From Datnioides undecimradiatus (lineage: Eukaryota; Chordata; Actinopteri; Lobotiformes; Datnioididae): 64,000 nt of DNA. Within the stretch, counting starts at the first letter, position 1. Each line of letters begins with the position of its first letter. The stretch lies in assembly GCA_008933995.1 (NCBI GenBank), contig WARS01000014.1:2527192-2591191 (forward strand). The letters run 5' to 3'. Positions 53,501 to 64,000 of the stretch are shown here, piece after piece. A model generated the notes under the pieces. The model saw only the letters and a list, made by a program, of their open reading frames with translations. It was not told where the DNA came from and did no database searches. Position numbers and translations under genes: made by a program.

Positions 53501-55639
53501 CAGTTGAGTCGTTCTTGAATCTGGGTCTGCCATTTGAGTTAACAATTTGAAGCACTTCACATCTCTATATGACAAGAGTTGATGCAATCCCCCAGGGCTC
53601 TTACGAGCTATCTCCCGGTGACAGCATCCTTTCTTCAGAGCACGCTGGTCCTGATGTAGGCTGTTGGTAGTAGTGGGGGTGGTGTTGTACCAGAAAGAGG
53701 GGCTATGAGGACCAGAGGGAGAAGAAGACCGAGACACAGGCAGGAAATGGAGGACATGTGGCTGCGAGGAGAAACAACTGAGCCAAAAAGAGTAAAAACG
53801 TGGGGGTTTTGTTAGAAAGATGAAGAAAACAGCTAAAGAGATACAATCATCGTTGACATTTAGTGTTGCCGGCCCCCTTCCCAAGGCTGTGCAAAGCGCT
53901 GGCTCATGGGCCACGAAAGAACATGGAAGTCCTAATACTCTGAGTGCATGAAAAGGGTTTTTTTATGAATTATCCCAGCATGCCTGCAGGATACCACATA
54001 TCCCTCTGAACTAGCATTCCAGGCCAGCCATCTCAAGTGATGCATCAGAAATGTAACATCCCCGTAGCACTGCCAAGTGTCCTGATTATAGAAGGGAATG
54101 AGGGCGGCACACTGTGTGTGTTTGACCAGTGAACTGGAGATGGGATGCATGGTTCCCTGCAGCAGGATAGAGGAGGAGGAGGAGGAGGAGTCATGGTTAG
54201 CTGCAGAGGGGGGAAAAGAAAACAAGAAGAAGGAAAAGAGAAGGAGCAGATGAGAGAGAATTATATTTGTGCTGTTTACCACTCAGTCCTCATGCAACCC
54301 CCTTTAATGACTCCCTGTGTATACACATAGTTGACTGAGGACTTGTGAGTAAATTTGCGTCATTGAAATTGAAGGTGACACTCACAGAATCATTGAACTA
54401 TATTAACTGATGTGTTCTTTCTTCAGAGTTAGAGACAGGTTCATTTCACCTACGGCTCGACATTTATTTCATTTTTCCATAATTACTGAGAGGGATGAGG
54501 CCCCGGCTGGGCCGTGTCTCTGAAGCAGCAGTCTCTCTCCTGACTGTACGGTGCACTTCTTTTTTTTTTTCTTTTTTTTTTTGAAAAAGTCCAACACCAA
54601 TCTCTGCTTCACTGATGGAGCGGGGCGATATTATGGGGGAAACAATGTGAGAGGGGAAAGAGAGGCACTCCGGTGAAGAGAGATACTGCCACGCTTGAAG
54701 AGGATGTATGCTTTGGGGGATGACCAGATGGCTGAGGCAAAAGACAGGCAACAAAAGGAGAGGTCAAATATAGTGGTGAGGAGACAGGAGAGGAGAGAAG
54801 AGAGAGACAGCGGGGCACTGAAGGAGGGGGCGGGGGATCAGTACTGCATGGAGAGACTTCTCTGGGAGAAACTGAGTGAATTGTAGGGATACATACATAT
54901 ACAGTATCTCAGTGTAATCCAGAACTTTCCATACAGTGTGTAAAACCTTTTAAGAAACAGCTTAAGTTCCGAGTTTGGTTCGTAAGAATGACGATTAGCA
55001 GGAAACTCGATGCATAAAACCTAAATAAAATAATAAAAAAACAGACCTTTGTGTTTAAACTTATTTTAGTCACTGAGAGGAAACCTTGGTGTCATTGATT
55101 CTAAGTTCTAATTCCTGAGTTTAACTTGGTCAATATGTTTCCACTGATTGCTATTTTGTTTGCCATTTCCTGTTAATAAACTTGGCAGTATGTATGCTCT
55201 GCTAATTTGTTCCGCTGTCTTGTTATTCACCCTTGACTGAAAGAAAATTAGGGTTTATTAAAATTTTAATGGTTAAGAAATTTACATGCATTACAAATTA
55301 GTGCGGCAGCAACCTGGTGCAAACAACAAAAATGTCTATTAATTGGAAAGTTATCTTGTTCAAAAGATATGTAATATATAAAGAAGTTGTTTAAAAAGCC
55401 ACTTGCTCATTCCTCACAGGTGATCCGGGCTGTCGGTGATAAGAGCCGGCACTGCTTTGTTTTTCTCCACCAGCACTGGGTGAAAAAGCAAATTGTTTTC
55501 TACTATTTTTCCTCACTGCAGTTTGTAAAAATGATGGTTGTAGCTGCCCGGTCGGCCAAACGAATGTCCACAATCCACACTACTGCTAGCTTCACCTGAA
55601 GGTGTTCGGGCCCTCTTTACGCCCAGCATTAACATGTGT

Positions 55640-55740
55640 TGGGTGATCACAAGTGGACAGCTTGAAGTACATCGGCTGACATTTAGCACTAGCCTGGTGT
55701 CTCCACATGAGTCGGGAGTGACCACTTGTGATCGGATCTC
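55640..55740. repeat. Dispersed repeat with 12-bp inverted arms
   Basis: GATCACAAGTGG at 55645-55656 and CCACTTGTGATC at 55722-55733 are perfect inverted arms. The left arm and the following ACAGCTTGAAGTACATCGG resemble the copy at 32362. It probably belongs to a fish element bearing GTGATCGGATCTC at its end. Confidence 0.55.
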
Positions 55741-57369
55741 AATTCCCTGTTCTATATGCTAATAAACACTTCTGTCATTTCCCTTTGCAAATGTCAGGTT
55801 GGGGCCTTACAGCAGCAGTGATGATAGTTTTATTACTTTCACTTTCACTGATCACTCAGCAGCAGAAGTCTAACTTTACCACATCTGTGCCTGCTTGGAC
55901 ACACGTCCCATGTGACCCCTGAACTCTGAAGTGTACCTTTAGAAGTGTACTTCTGTGCATACTTAGATAAATCTTCTGAAGTGTGATGACAAAGGATGTC
56001 ACGTACAACTTGAAACATGCCACAGCAAAGACCAAACGTGTTGTTTTTATACAGCAGACCAAATGGAAATCAGACATGTCAGACTATCCAGAGATAGACA
56101 ATTCATTTTGCATGTTGTTGTGGCTTCTTCGTCGTTGTTTTGCACTTTAATAATATGAAGCACACATAACTATATACTTTTGCTTATGTAGAAGTTGACA
56201 GTTGAATACACAGTCCTTCAGTGTAACCCAGGACACATTTGCAAACACACTAGTAAAAGAATCCACCTCTGAATGTGGTCTCAATGCATCCTCAATGCAT
56301 CCTTCAGTGCATTCACATCTGTACGGTCCACATGCAATCAGACACACGTTAAAGCCAGGTATAAACAGGGCACCGTGTATCACCTACAGGCTGTAGTATA
56401 CAAATACATTCAGAGCCCAGGAAGCCTGCACGTGTCGTGTTGGCTTGTTAGCCTCTGACCATGGAAATGGGCCAATAGTGATTAACAGTGAAAAAAAACC
56501 AGAGGTTTCTGCACACTGTGACTTATGGTGCTCCATTGAGAAATCAATAATAGTGCTTCCATTAATTGTATGTAGTGTTACATTAACTGTAGTTGGGTCT
56601 GTTTATGGCAATGCATGCATGTGGCTGTGAATACCGATCCTATAGAAGAGGCTATATAACCTGCCACGAATGCCCACGAGGCCAGAATCTGTACAAGGTA
56701 CAGAATGGATTTACTGTGCAGAGTGCAGCTCTTGTGGCAGGGTGACGTGTGTCTGAGGAGCAGAGTTGCTGGCAGATCTGGTGCAGTGAGACAGGCTAGT
56801 ACGTGCCCCCAAAACATAACGGGTCATGCTTTGTCTAGAACATCTTTCTAAACCTCGCCACCATGGGAGAAACCTACCTGGAGCTCAGTTCGCTCCTCGG
56901 TGCGTAGCTCATGGGATCGCTGCAACATGTGGACCTTTCCACTGCGATAAGGTGGCGACCCTGAAAAGGTTGAAGCACAAAGACACTGTATCACTAACGG
57001 GGGCAAGATGAGAGGACAACAGGGGGAGTGCAGAGGGAGCGAGATGGGGGTGTGTGGACATATCTGTTATTGAAGCTCGGGCTTGCTCAAAGCTCAACCT
57101 AATAAGCAGAGGACAGCTGAGCAGAGAGAAAGAGGCTGCCAGATCTGGTCCCCCAGGATAGGTTCTGTGTCAGTACTGGCCCAAATTAAGAGGGAGTGCA
57201 GAGAAAACTGGGCCTCGACGAGGGCTGGAACTCCTACTGGCTCCCATTCAGTGTGGGAGATTGCACCACTCACCCTGCAGCACTTACCCACAATACTGCT
57301 GTCCATCTGTTGATTCACTTATCAGGAAGCAGTGTTGTGTGTGTGTCTGCATGTGTGCATGTGGCTTTG

Positions 57370-57371
<2 letters not shown>

Positions 57372-57419
<48 letters not shown>
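57372..57419. repeat. (GT)n microsatellite
   Basis: About twenty-four uninterrupted GT units. Antiparallel open frames of Val-Cys or His-Thr repeats across it are artefacts of the repeat. Confidence 0.97.
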
Positions 57420-57420
<1 letters not shown>

Positions 57421-58724
57421 TGCTGAGAATGGATGCTTATACCTTGGGAGAGGTGTCTGTACCAGGACAGATAGGGAGGGAATAGAATTAAAAAGGATGA
57501 GGCAAATCCCACCAGTGACTAGATCTCTCATTCACACAGCAATTGTGCTTAAGAGGCGAGTACGCGAGCACTGTCATGTTGCCCCGTGAGCGTCTCAAAG
57601 GTTTGCACATACTGTTACACCGTTCTTGACAAAGACAGTTGAATTCTCACAGAAAAAGCAAAAACATAAAAATACATGCTTATTGTGTGTGAGTACGTCT
57701 GTGTGATCACATCTTGCGCTTGATTAGGATGAAGGTAAAAATACAAGCTGTCATGTTGGTGATGAATTCATTCCAGTTCAGCGTCAATAACCTCAGAAAA
57801 TGCTAAAAAAAAAACCCAAAAACCTCAAGGGCATACGCTATGTCTGGTGTATCCTACTATAGGAATTGAATGAGTACCCGTCAGCCAATCAGGGACAAAT
57901 ATTTAACACAGCTATTACATAAGATTAGAGAGCGCCTTCCCTGCTATCATCCAACAATTGTAGTGGAATACAGGAAAGTATTTACGGATGTTAAGAATGC
58001 TTGATTACCCAGCGGGAACACTTGAGAGTCAATCAGAATAAGTGAACAGCTATTCATGATAGGATGGGAAGCCAAAACACATCTGTAGCTCCGAATGTTG
58101 GTTTACACATTAATGGCTTCTGACTGAATGGAAGTTGCTCCTGCCTGACAATTTACGCTGTCCCACAAGAGTGCATGATGAATACACAAACAAATATAAA
58201 CTGTTTTGGTTTTGTTTGGGGTTTTTTTTTTTTTTTTGCCTCTCTAGAATGTCATCAGATGCACACGCTGATAAAAAAATAAAAATAAAATGCCTGTATT
58301 AGTGAGATGTTCATTCCCCACAGTGGTTGTTATAGATTTGTCTCACTGAAAAACATTCAAATGATTTTGTTGCTGTTTATTTTCTTTCACCTTTAATCGC
58401 TTCGATAGTAAATTCACTGAACGGTTTGTTAAAAAAGGACAAATGTAGACCTTCAGGGTTAGTCTCGTATTGAAATATGGTCTCTACATGTATGCCCTTA
58501 TGCCTTTTTGTTCACATCTGGACCTTATTAGATCTGATTTATCATCCGAGTGATCCAAAGGTGCCAAGCATGTTGCTGTAACTGACACAGTGGCATGCAC
58601 AAAAACAAATGCTGTGGGTTTAAGGTCGTTGAAAAGGAAACTGTAGTCACTTTTCACTCCGGGCAGAAAGAGTTGTCTTTTTCAGCTTTTTCGTAGGAGG
58701 AGACAGAAGTGGCGACAGGCAGCA

Positions 58725-58756
58725 GCAGCGCTCACAGCTACTGCTGTGAGTGCTGC
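58725..58756. other. Strong 14-bp hairpin, 4-base loop
   Basis: GCAGCGCTCACAGC and GCTGTGAGTGCTGC pair over 14 positions with a single G·T wobble, around the loop TACT. It lies in intron 2 about 1.3 kb before exon 3. It could fold in the pre-mRNA. The loop is too small and the stem too short for a standard microRNA precursor. Confidence 0.6.
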
Positions 58757-59084
58757 AGTGACTCGTTCACTGTGGACGAGGGAACAGAGCGATAACTGGC
58801 GGGAGCGCCTGGTGGGAGCTGGAGACCTTCGGTGAATGCTGTGACGTTTCTATCCTTTGACTGCCACGTTCCTACCAACACAAACACACAGTGCACCACT
58901 TGTATTTACAGCTGCAGGATTTCTGTTGACGTTGTGTCACCGTGCAGGCCGCTATTTACCACAACCATTCACTTTCTGATTAACATACGTTTCTCTTATC
59001 CAGATTCTGATAATGAATGTTCACTCCAGGTGTAATTGGGATTCTATATTGTTATTAACCGGGACCACAGGGTATCATTCAGTG

Positions 59085-59500
59085 CTGCAGCTGTTTTTGT
59101 CATTATTAATTACTATGCTGATTATTCTCTCAGTTAAATGGGCACTCTAGACACAAAATAGACAGATTTTTTTCAAAAAGCTGGTCAAAAGAAGCAGACG
59201 CTGAGATTTACAGAGTTTTAGTCCTCTAAAAACACCTAATCCTACACTTACCACAATGCAACTAGATAGTGGCTTTCATATGCCCTTACTCCATCTTTCA
59301 AATTCCACACCCCCAATTTGTGACACAGGATGTATCACAGGATGAGTAGCACCCCTAAGTACATGTAAACTGAACTTCAGGAAGTTTATGAAGTTTGGTT
59401 TGGTCAATAGAATGTCAGAAGACAGTGGAAAATGCCCATTGCTCATCATCATAATGCAACTTTTCTCTGACCAACAGTCTAAACCACACTGTGTGTCACT
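59085..59500. mobile_element. ATTAAT-rich non-autonomous element, probably interrupted
   Basis: GTCATTATTAATTACTATGC, then TGATTATTCTCTCAGTTA, matches the left end of a fish element. Its continuation (TTTGGTTTGGTCAATAGAAT, then GTCAGAAGACAGTGGAAAATGCCC) only appears after 59390. The segment between about 59133 and 59370 (GGGCACTCTAGACAC…, CACAATGCAACTAGATAGTG, CCCACAA-like motifs) looks like a second inserted element. Family assignment is from recall. Confidence 0.45.
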
Positions 59501-59573
59501 GCGCTGCCCGAATAACACTGGGCAAATTTTCACTTAAATCTGGAACTTTCTTGTTGAAGAGTACTATAGTGAA

Positions 59574-59795
59574 ATGGAAAGTCGAATAATCAATTCAGTC
59601 TATTGCCAGAAAATTAATCAGCGACTACTTTGACAATCAGTTCTTTGTTGTTGCCTTTTTTAAAAGAAAAATAGACAACAAAGATAGATAATAAACAAGC
59701 AATTTGAATCCATCACCTTGGGCTGTGGGTAATTATAACAGTAAGACTTTATTGCCAGAATAATCAATAATGAAAATAATTGTCGAATCGGAAAT
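59574..59795. mobile_element. Second, internally deleted copy in opposite orientation
   Basis: The ends CCAGAAAATTAATCAGCGAC…TTTGACAATCAG and CCAGAATAATCAATAATGAA…AATAATTGTCG are inverted repeats of each other. The interior TTTGAATCCATCACCTTGGG matches the reverse of the family interior. It therefore faces the copy at 59085-59500 and ends only about 255 bases before exon 3. Confidence 0.5.
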
Positions 59796-60049
59796 CATAA
59801 CAATACTTACACATATACTTGCTGTTATATGCTCTATGCAGCATGTTCAGGACTGAAAGTGCACCTGGGGTCTTTAGAGTCACACGAACCCTTAATTTGC
59901 AGGGTATTAGTGGTGGGTGAAAGAACCCAATCGATCTGTTACTGCCTAAAGTGATGATGCACACATTTTGTGAATGTGCACACACTTTTTTTTTTTTGCT
60001 GAATAATGTCTTAAAGCTGACGTCCTCTTGCCCTTTGCTGTCCCTGCAG

Positions 60050-60289
60050 TTTGCTCCCAGTTCTCCCGCGGAGTGTACGCCATCTTCGGATTCTACGACA
60101 AGAAGTCCATGAACACCTTGACCTCGTTCTGCGGTGCCCTGCACACCTCCTTCGTCACACCCAGTTACCCCACCGATAATGAGGTGCAGTTTGTCATCCA
60201 GATGCGCCCCGCCCTCCGGGGTGCTGTCCTCAGCCTGCTCTCTCACTACAAGTGGCAGAAGTTTGTCTACCTCTACGACACCGACCGAG
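60050..60289 (+). CDS. gria3: gria3 coding exon 3: GluA3 N-terminal domain, upper lobe
   Basis: This 240-bp exon completes Phe80 and encodes residues 81-159 plus the first base of Gly160. Its text [15 protein letters not shown], then [18 protein letters not shown] and [11 protein letters not shown], is the conserved N-terminal-domain core of GluA3. Cys81 corresponds to the cysteine that forms the long-range disulfide in the GluA2 N-terminal domain. [15 protein letters not shown] and [16 protein letters not shown] follow GluA3 more closely than the other paralogues. The acceptor is CCCTGCAG|TTTGC and the donor is CGAG|GTAGGTG, phase 1. Exon GC content is clearly above the intron background. 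The next exon should start with the rest of Gly160 (mammalian G-F-S-I-L-Q); I do not see it before the window ends. Confidence 0.97.
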
Positions 60290-63200
60290 GTAGGTGACAG
60301 CGTGGGCCCGGAGTCAGGACTTAGAGCTTGAATTACAGCATGAAACCACAGGAAATGTTACAGTGACTCAGAATAGCAGCTGCACACCGGGGTTAGCAGA
60401 GGATAGATTTACCCTGTAATACTTCATGAAAAGCCCTGTAAATGCTTGAACCGTTAACACTGCACTATTTAATACTGTAGTTAGGTGTTATGTAAATGTG
60501 GAATAAATTCACTAGCAACTCGTAACTCATGTAATAACACATTACACTTGAAGAAACTGTGTATCTTATGAGCTATAACCTCTGGATTCTTCCAACAGTT
60601 GGCTGGTTGGTGTCAGTTAATCTTCTGTTTAATCATGTTGTTGATATTGGCTCGTCTTTCATCTGAAATGAGGTATGTCACAGCTGCTGCTAAAATGTTT
60701 TCTGCAGAAATCAGAGTCTCTGTCCGCCTGTGGGGCTGCTTATTGTGTTGCGTCAATGAGGGTTTTTTTTCTGTAGTTCCCAGATTGCATTGCCTTGTTG
60801 ACAGTAGACACGGGTTTAATGCAGCGGTGCGCCGTGTGTATGACGACCTGTCAACATGGCAAAGTGTTCATTTCTGGGTGTTCTAATGTCAAACGAGAAA
60901 ATGAGCTCATTATGTTGCAATAGAATAATGATCAGCTCCTATTACAGAAACTTCAATTTGTTCAAACAGCACCTGAGCAGGAGGGAAGGATACGTTTGGG
61001 ATGTAACAGAAAAAGACACAATGTGTCGTCGTCTTTGTGATGGTGCCAAAACAGGATGGCGACTCATTCCTTCCAAACTGTACGTAGCTGGATTCACTAC
61101 ATTTTTTTTGCTCATTATTGGAAGGTCCTGACCTCCAGATATGCTTCAAGCAACGGGCCTTTGGTTCTTTATTTATAGTCCAGCCTCACACCCCCACCTC
61201 TCTGTGTGAAGTGTGCTTTAGCACAGAGTCCTCTGTCTTTGGGTCTCCAGGCCTGTAGGGTCCAGAGCTGAGGGCCTTAATCCTCCACACAGCCTGCAGA
61301 TAATATGTGGTTAATTAGGGTCACTCTGACTAGAACACTCATTGGATCTTCCCCGAGGATGTTAGCAACCCACACGTCCTTCAGCACAACCAATACAGCC
61401 TGGCTACCGGTGCCTATCCCTCTGTTTTTCCTCTTCTGTCTGGCAAGTGAGACTGTCTGGGGCACAGCAGGATACATAGCGGAGGTGGGGAAAAGAGCTT
61501 GAAATACAAACACAAGAGAGGTGTTGGAGAGAGAGAAAGAGTGATGACAAATAGACATATACTTTAAAGAGAGGAAAGAGGGACAGAGGGCAAAAGAGGG
61601 AGGAAAACTGACAAGGAGGAGGAAGCAAAACACCAATTCAGTCCAGCAATTAAGGCAACAGCAGGCGCGTGTGATTTACACCCTGTTACCTGTGTACAGA
61701 CAATTCCCAGTGTACTGTACATTCCCGTGCTGAGGCCCATGCCAAGCCACTTTTACCTCTCTCCTTACTGCCAGTGGTGTAAGACGATCCCTTATTAGTG
61801 GGAGGACATTGGCCCCAGGAGGGGATTAAAGTCGTTTATTGATGCACTCCATCCAGCACTTTGGGGGGCTTTGACACTTGGCTCATCAAGCAGACAGATG
61901 TGTCAGAGAGCCTCTACCTCCGCTTATCAGGTAGTGCAGCTCCCCTGGCAATATGGACACTGACTGCTGGCAAAACCAGGAGGAGTGACAAGGGAAAATA
62001 GTCTTCAAGGGAGAATGTTTTTTTTTTTTTTCCACCCTCTGGCTAAGAGGCAAAAGGAAACTTGACCGACAACTGCTTTCGTCTGTGTTATTTTGATTTC
62101 TGTATTTGTTTTAGTGGTTCCCAAACTAACGTAAATTCACATCCCTGTCAGATGGGCTCAAGTACCACGCCAGTGCCCCCACCTGTCACGTCTTACATGT
62201 GTGAATGTTAAGTAGCATAAACACATAAAAGTTACAACATTTACAACTGAATTGTTATTGTCCATTTTGCATGAAAGTGTCACTTAGAAAGGCATTTTTA
62301 TCAAAGTATTTCTGCTGGTTTTTGCATTACTGTTGGGCGATTATATAAACTGTTCATCAGTCAGACCAACAACTTTCAGATAACTGCTTCTCTGATATGC
62401 TTACCCAAGTATTTCACCCATTTATCCATTATTTTCACCCAGTAATTTCAACTTTTTATCTTTAAATTCAGGTTTATTGTGTCGTGTTGCAGCTGATATT
62501 CCACTGGTTGTTGTGACAATAAATGTATTAAAATCAGGATCCAAAATAAAAATACACGCACACATATATTTTGAACTCTTATTTTTATATTTCAAATTTG
62601 TTGAGCTAATCTTTCCATGTGCCCTCTCCTGACTGCAGAAGTATACCCTCGGGTACAAGTATCCCTGGTTGGGAATCTATTAAACTCTTTGCTCAGTCGC
62701 TGTGCTGATGCTTTGAGTCGACTGAATGAGAGTCATTGAAAGATCATTGTCTTGCAGTCCATTGTGTTATCGCGGTGGATTATTATTCTACTGAGTTTCA
62801 CGTTGAATTAACATGTTGAGAAAAGATGCACAGTGATCGCTGACCTGCCAAGTAAATAATCTTTACATGGGGAAAAGAAACATGTAACAGTGCATCCTCA
62901 TGAGCAGCTGGTTTTGGCAAATGTTTCATTTTGCTCTGGATCAACAGCAAATGAACAAATAAACCCAAATGAGAAATGACCCTCTGCTCGTGATGTGCGA
63001 CACAAAGCACCTGTTGCGATGAATTATCTTTCTTGAGTGCCTTTTTGCCTTTTGATTTGCGTTTGATAAAAGCATTGATCATGCGCTATACTGGAAGCAA
63101 CTTTGTAATTATCTCCCCAAACTCTTCTATTAGGGAGGGAAAACACAGCTAACCGAGTTCCACCAAGAGGTTTTATTCAGTCAATAGAAAAGATTAATTA

Positions 63201-64000
63201 CAACCACACTATTCATTTGGCTCTGTTATTGGGCTGGCTAAAAATGCTTTTAGGCCTTAGTGCAGTGCTTTCAGTCGGAGAGTGATGGTCTATATGCGTC
63301 AGGCTCAGATGTATTGGAGGGAAATGGAAGTAAATTTGTGCCCTAAATGCCAATATCAGACAGCTGTTTGAAAGCAGACGTTATGATGGAGGAACTGCAC
63401 TGGAAGCAAATGGAGCCTCCGTAGGCAGCGTTATACCAGCTTAAAGAGTGGCTACTTCTTTTATCCGATGTAATATATTGACAGGGTGCATGCGTGTTAA
63501 TACATGTGTGGGTTGATAGAGATGAAAGAGCCAAACAGATCTTGAACCACCACTTCCTTCGTTTGAATCACCCCCAAACTTTACATATGGATGACCGGGA
63601 AAAAAAGACAACCCCGGCAACACTCCTTCAACCAACCAAATCCCTAGTTTTTAGCTCTGCAAGAGTGAATATTGTTTTTTGTTTTTTTCCTGTCCTTTCA
63701 GTTTGCATCAGCAGGCGAATTTCCCCTTAAAAGTCCCGAGCTGTATAGGGTGAAGGTAGATGGATCTTGCCCTTTCTGTTCTGGCGGTCAGGTATGGGCA
63801 GATAATTGCCAGGTCTGTGCAGCAGAGACAGATGATTACAGGCTTTATTGTCTCTCCCAGGCACAATCAACCCTGATTCAGCAATCTCACCTCTGCTTGA
63901 TTTATGAGTCGCTCTCTCTCTCTTTCTCTCTTTCCTAAACCTCTCTATACCATACCTCTTCCTTACATGCTTTTAGCGTTCTCTTATGTCCCTTTTTCCT
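60290..64000 (+). other. gria3: gria3 intron 3, partial
   Basis: Starts GTAGGTG; no acceptor followed by the expected exon 4 sequence appears before the edge. It contains the hAT-like element at 62113-62681, poly-T tracts near 61105 and 62020, and a short CT run near 63911-63933. No other gene is supported. Confidence 0.85.
62113..62681. mobile_element. hAT-like non-autonomous element (about 569 bp)
   Basis: The left terminus AGTGGTTCCCAAACT and the right terminus CTGGTTGGGAATCTATT are diverged inverted repeats of the CAGTGGTTCCCAA type used by hAT transposons. The right interior CCTCGGGTACAAGTATCCCTGG also fits that family (…GTACCCCTGGTTGGGAACCACT). No transposase frame remains, and the target duplication is no longer clear. 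Confidence 0.6.

Noticed and set aside
53402..53914. 170-codon open frame on the - strand in gria3 intron 2
   Set aside because: No recognisable domain, no splice-site logic, composition similar to the surrounding intron; one such frame is expected by chance in 25 kb.
57261..57531. Cys-Val and His-Thr repeat proteins on both strands
   Set aside because: Translation of the (GT)n/(CA)n microsatellite.
60599..61131. Open frames after gria3 exon 3 as possible exon 4
   Set aside because: None contains the expected GluA3 continuation after Asp-Arg-Gly and none has a matching phase-1 acceptor.

Overview
The window is vertebrate nuclear DNA, most likely from a percomorph-type teleost fish. The evidence is three split exons with consensus GT/AG splice sites that encode the N-terminus of the AMPA-receptor subunit GluA3 (gria3), AT-rich non-coding DNA, many CA/GT microsatellites, and several non-autonomous repeat families that I recognise from fish genomes. 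Nothing prokaryotic is present: no operons, CRISPR arrays, prophage or insertion sequences. The only gene I can support is the 5' part of gria3 on the + strand. I cannot tell whether it is the gria3a or gria3b ohnologue.

Layout. Positions 1 to about 34,440 are a gene desert as far as I can read. They hold AT-rich intergenic DNA, candidate conserved non-coding blocks (for example near 4.5 kb, 6.1 kb, 27.5 kb and 32.9 kb), a SINE-like fragment near 7.8 kb, degenerate DNA-transposon copies (8.5-9.1, 17.3, 18.5 and 32.4 kb) and a 1.57-kb near-perfect pentanucleotide array at 19,559-21,124. About 34.4-34.83 kb is the probable promoter and 5' UTR, with CCAAT boxes, a CRE half-site, a long pyrimidine tract and two short upstream ORFs.

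The coding exons are exon 1 (34,833-34,911, signal peptide), exon 2 (35,397-35,555) and exon 3 (60,050-60,289). They run in one frame for 159 complete residues plus the first base of Gly160. Intron 1 is only 485 bp. Intron 2 is about 24.5 kb and carries a foldback element, other repeats, GT arrays and a strong small hairpin. Intron 3 runs off the right edge and contains a hAT-like element. Exon 4 onward, covering the rest of the N-terminal domain, the ligand-binding domain and the channel, lies beyond the window.

The most notable structures outside the gene are the 1.57-kb (TATAT)n array, the ~540-bp foldback element at 39.05-39.6 kb, a cluster of nested and inverted repeats just upstream of exon 3, a 14-bp-stem hairpin at 58.73 kb, and a 9-bp-arm homeodomain-type palindrome at 6.1 kb. 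I found no convincing undescribed gene system. Repeat-family calls rest on remembered consensus patterns, not on a search.
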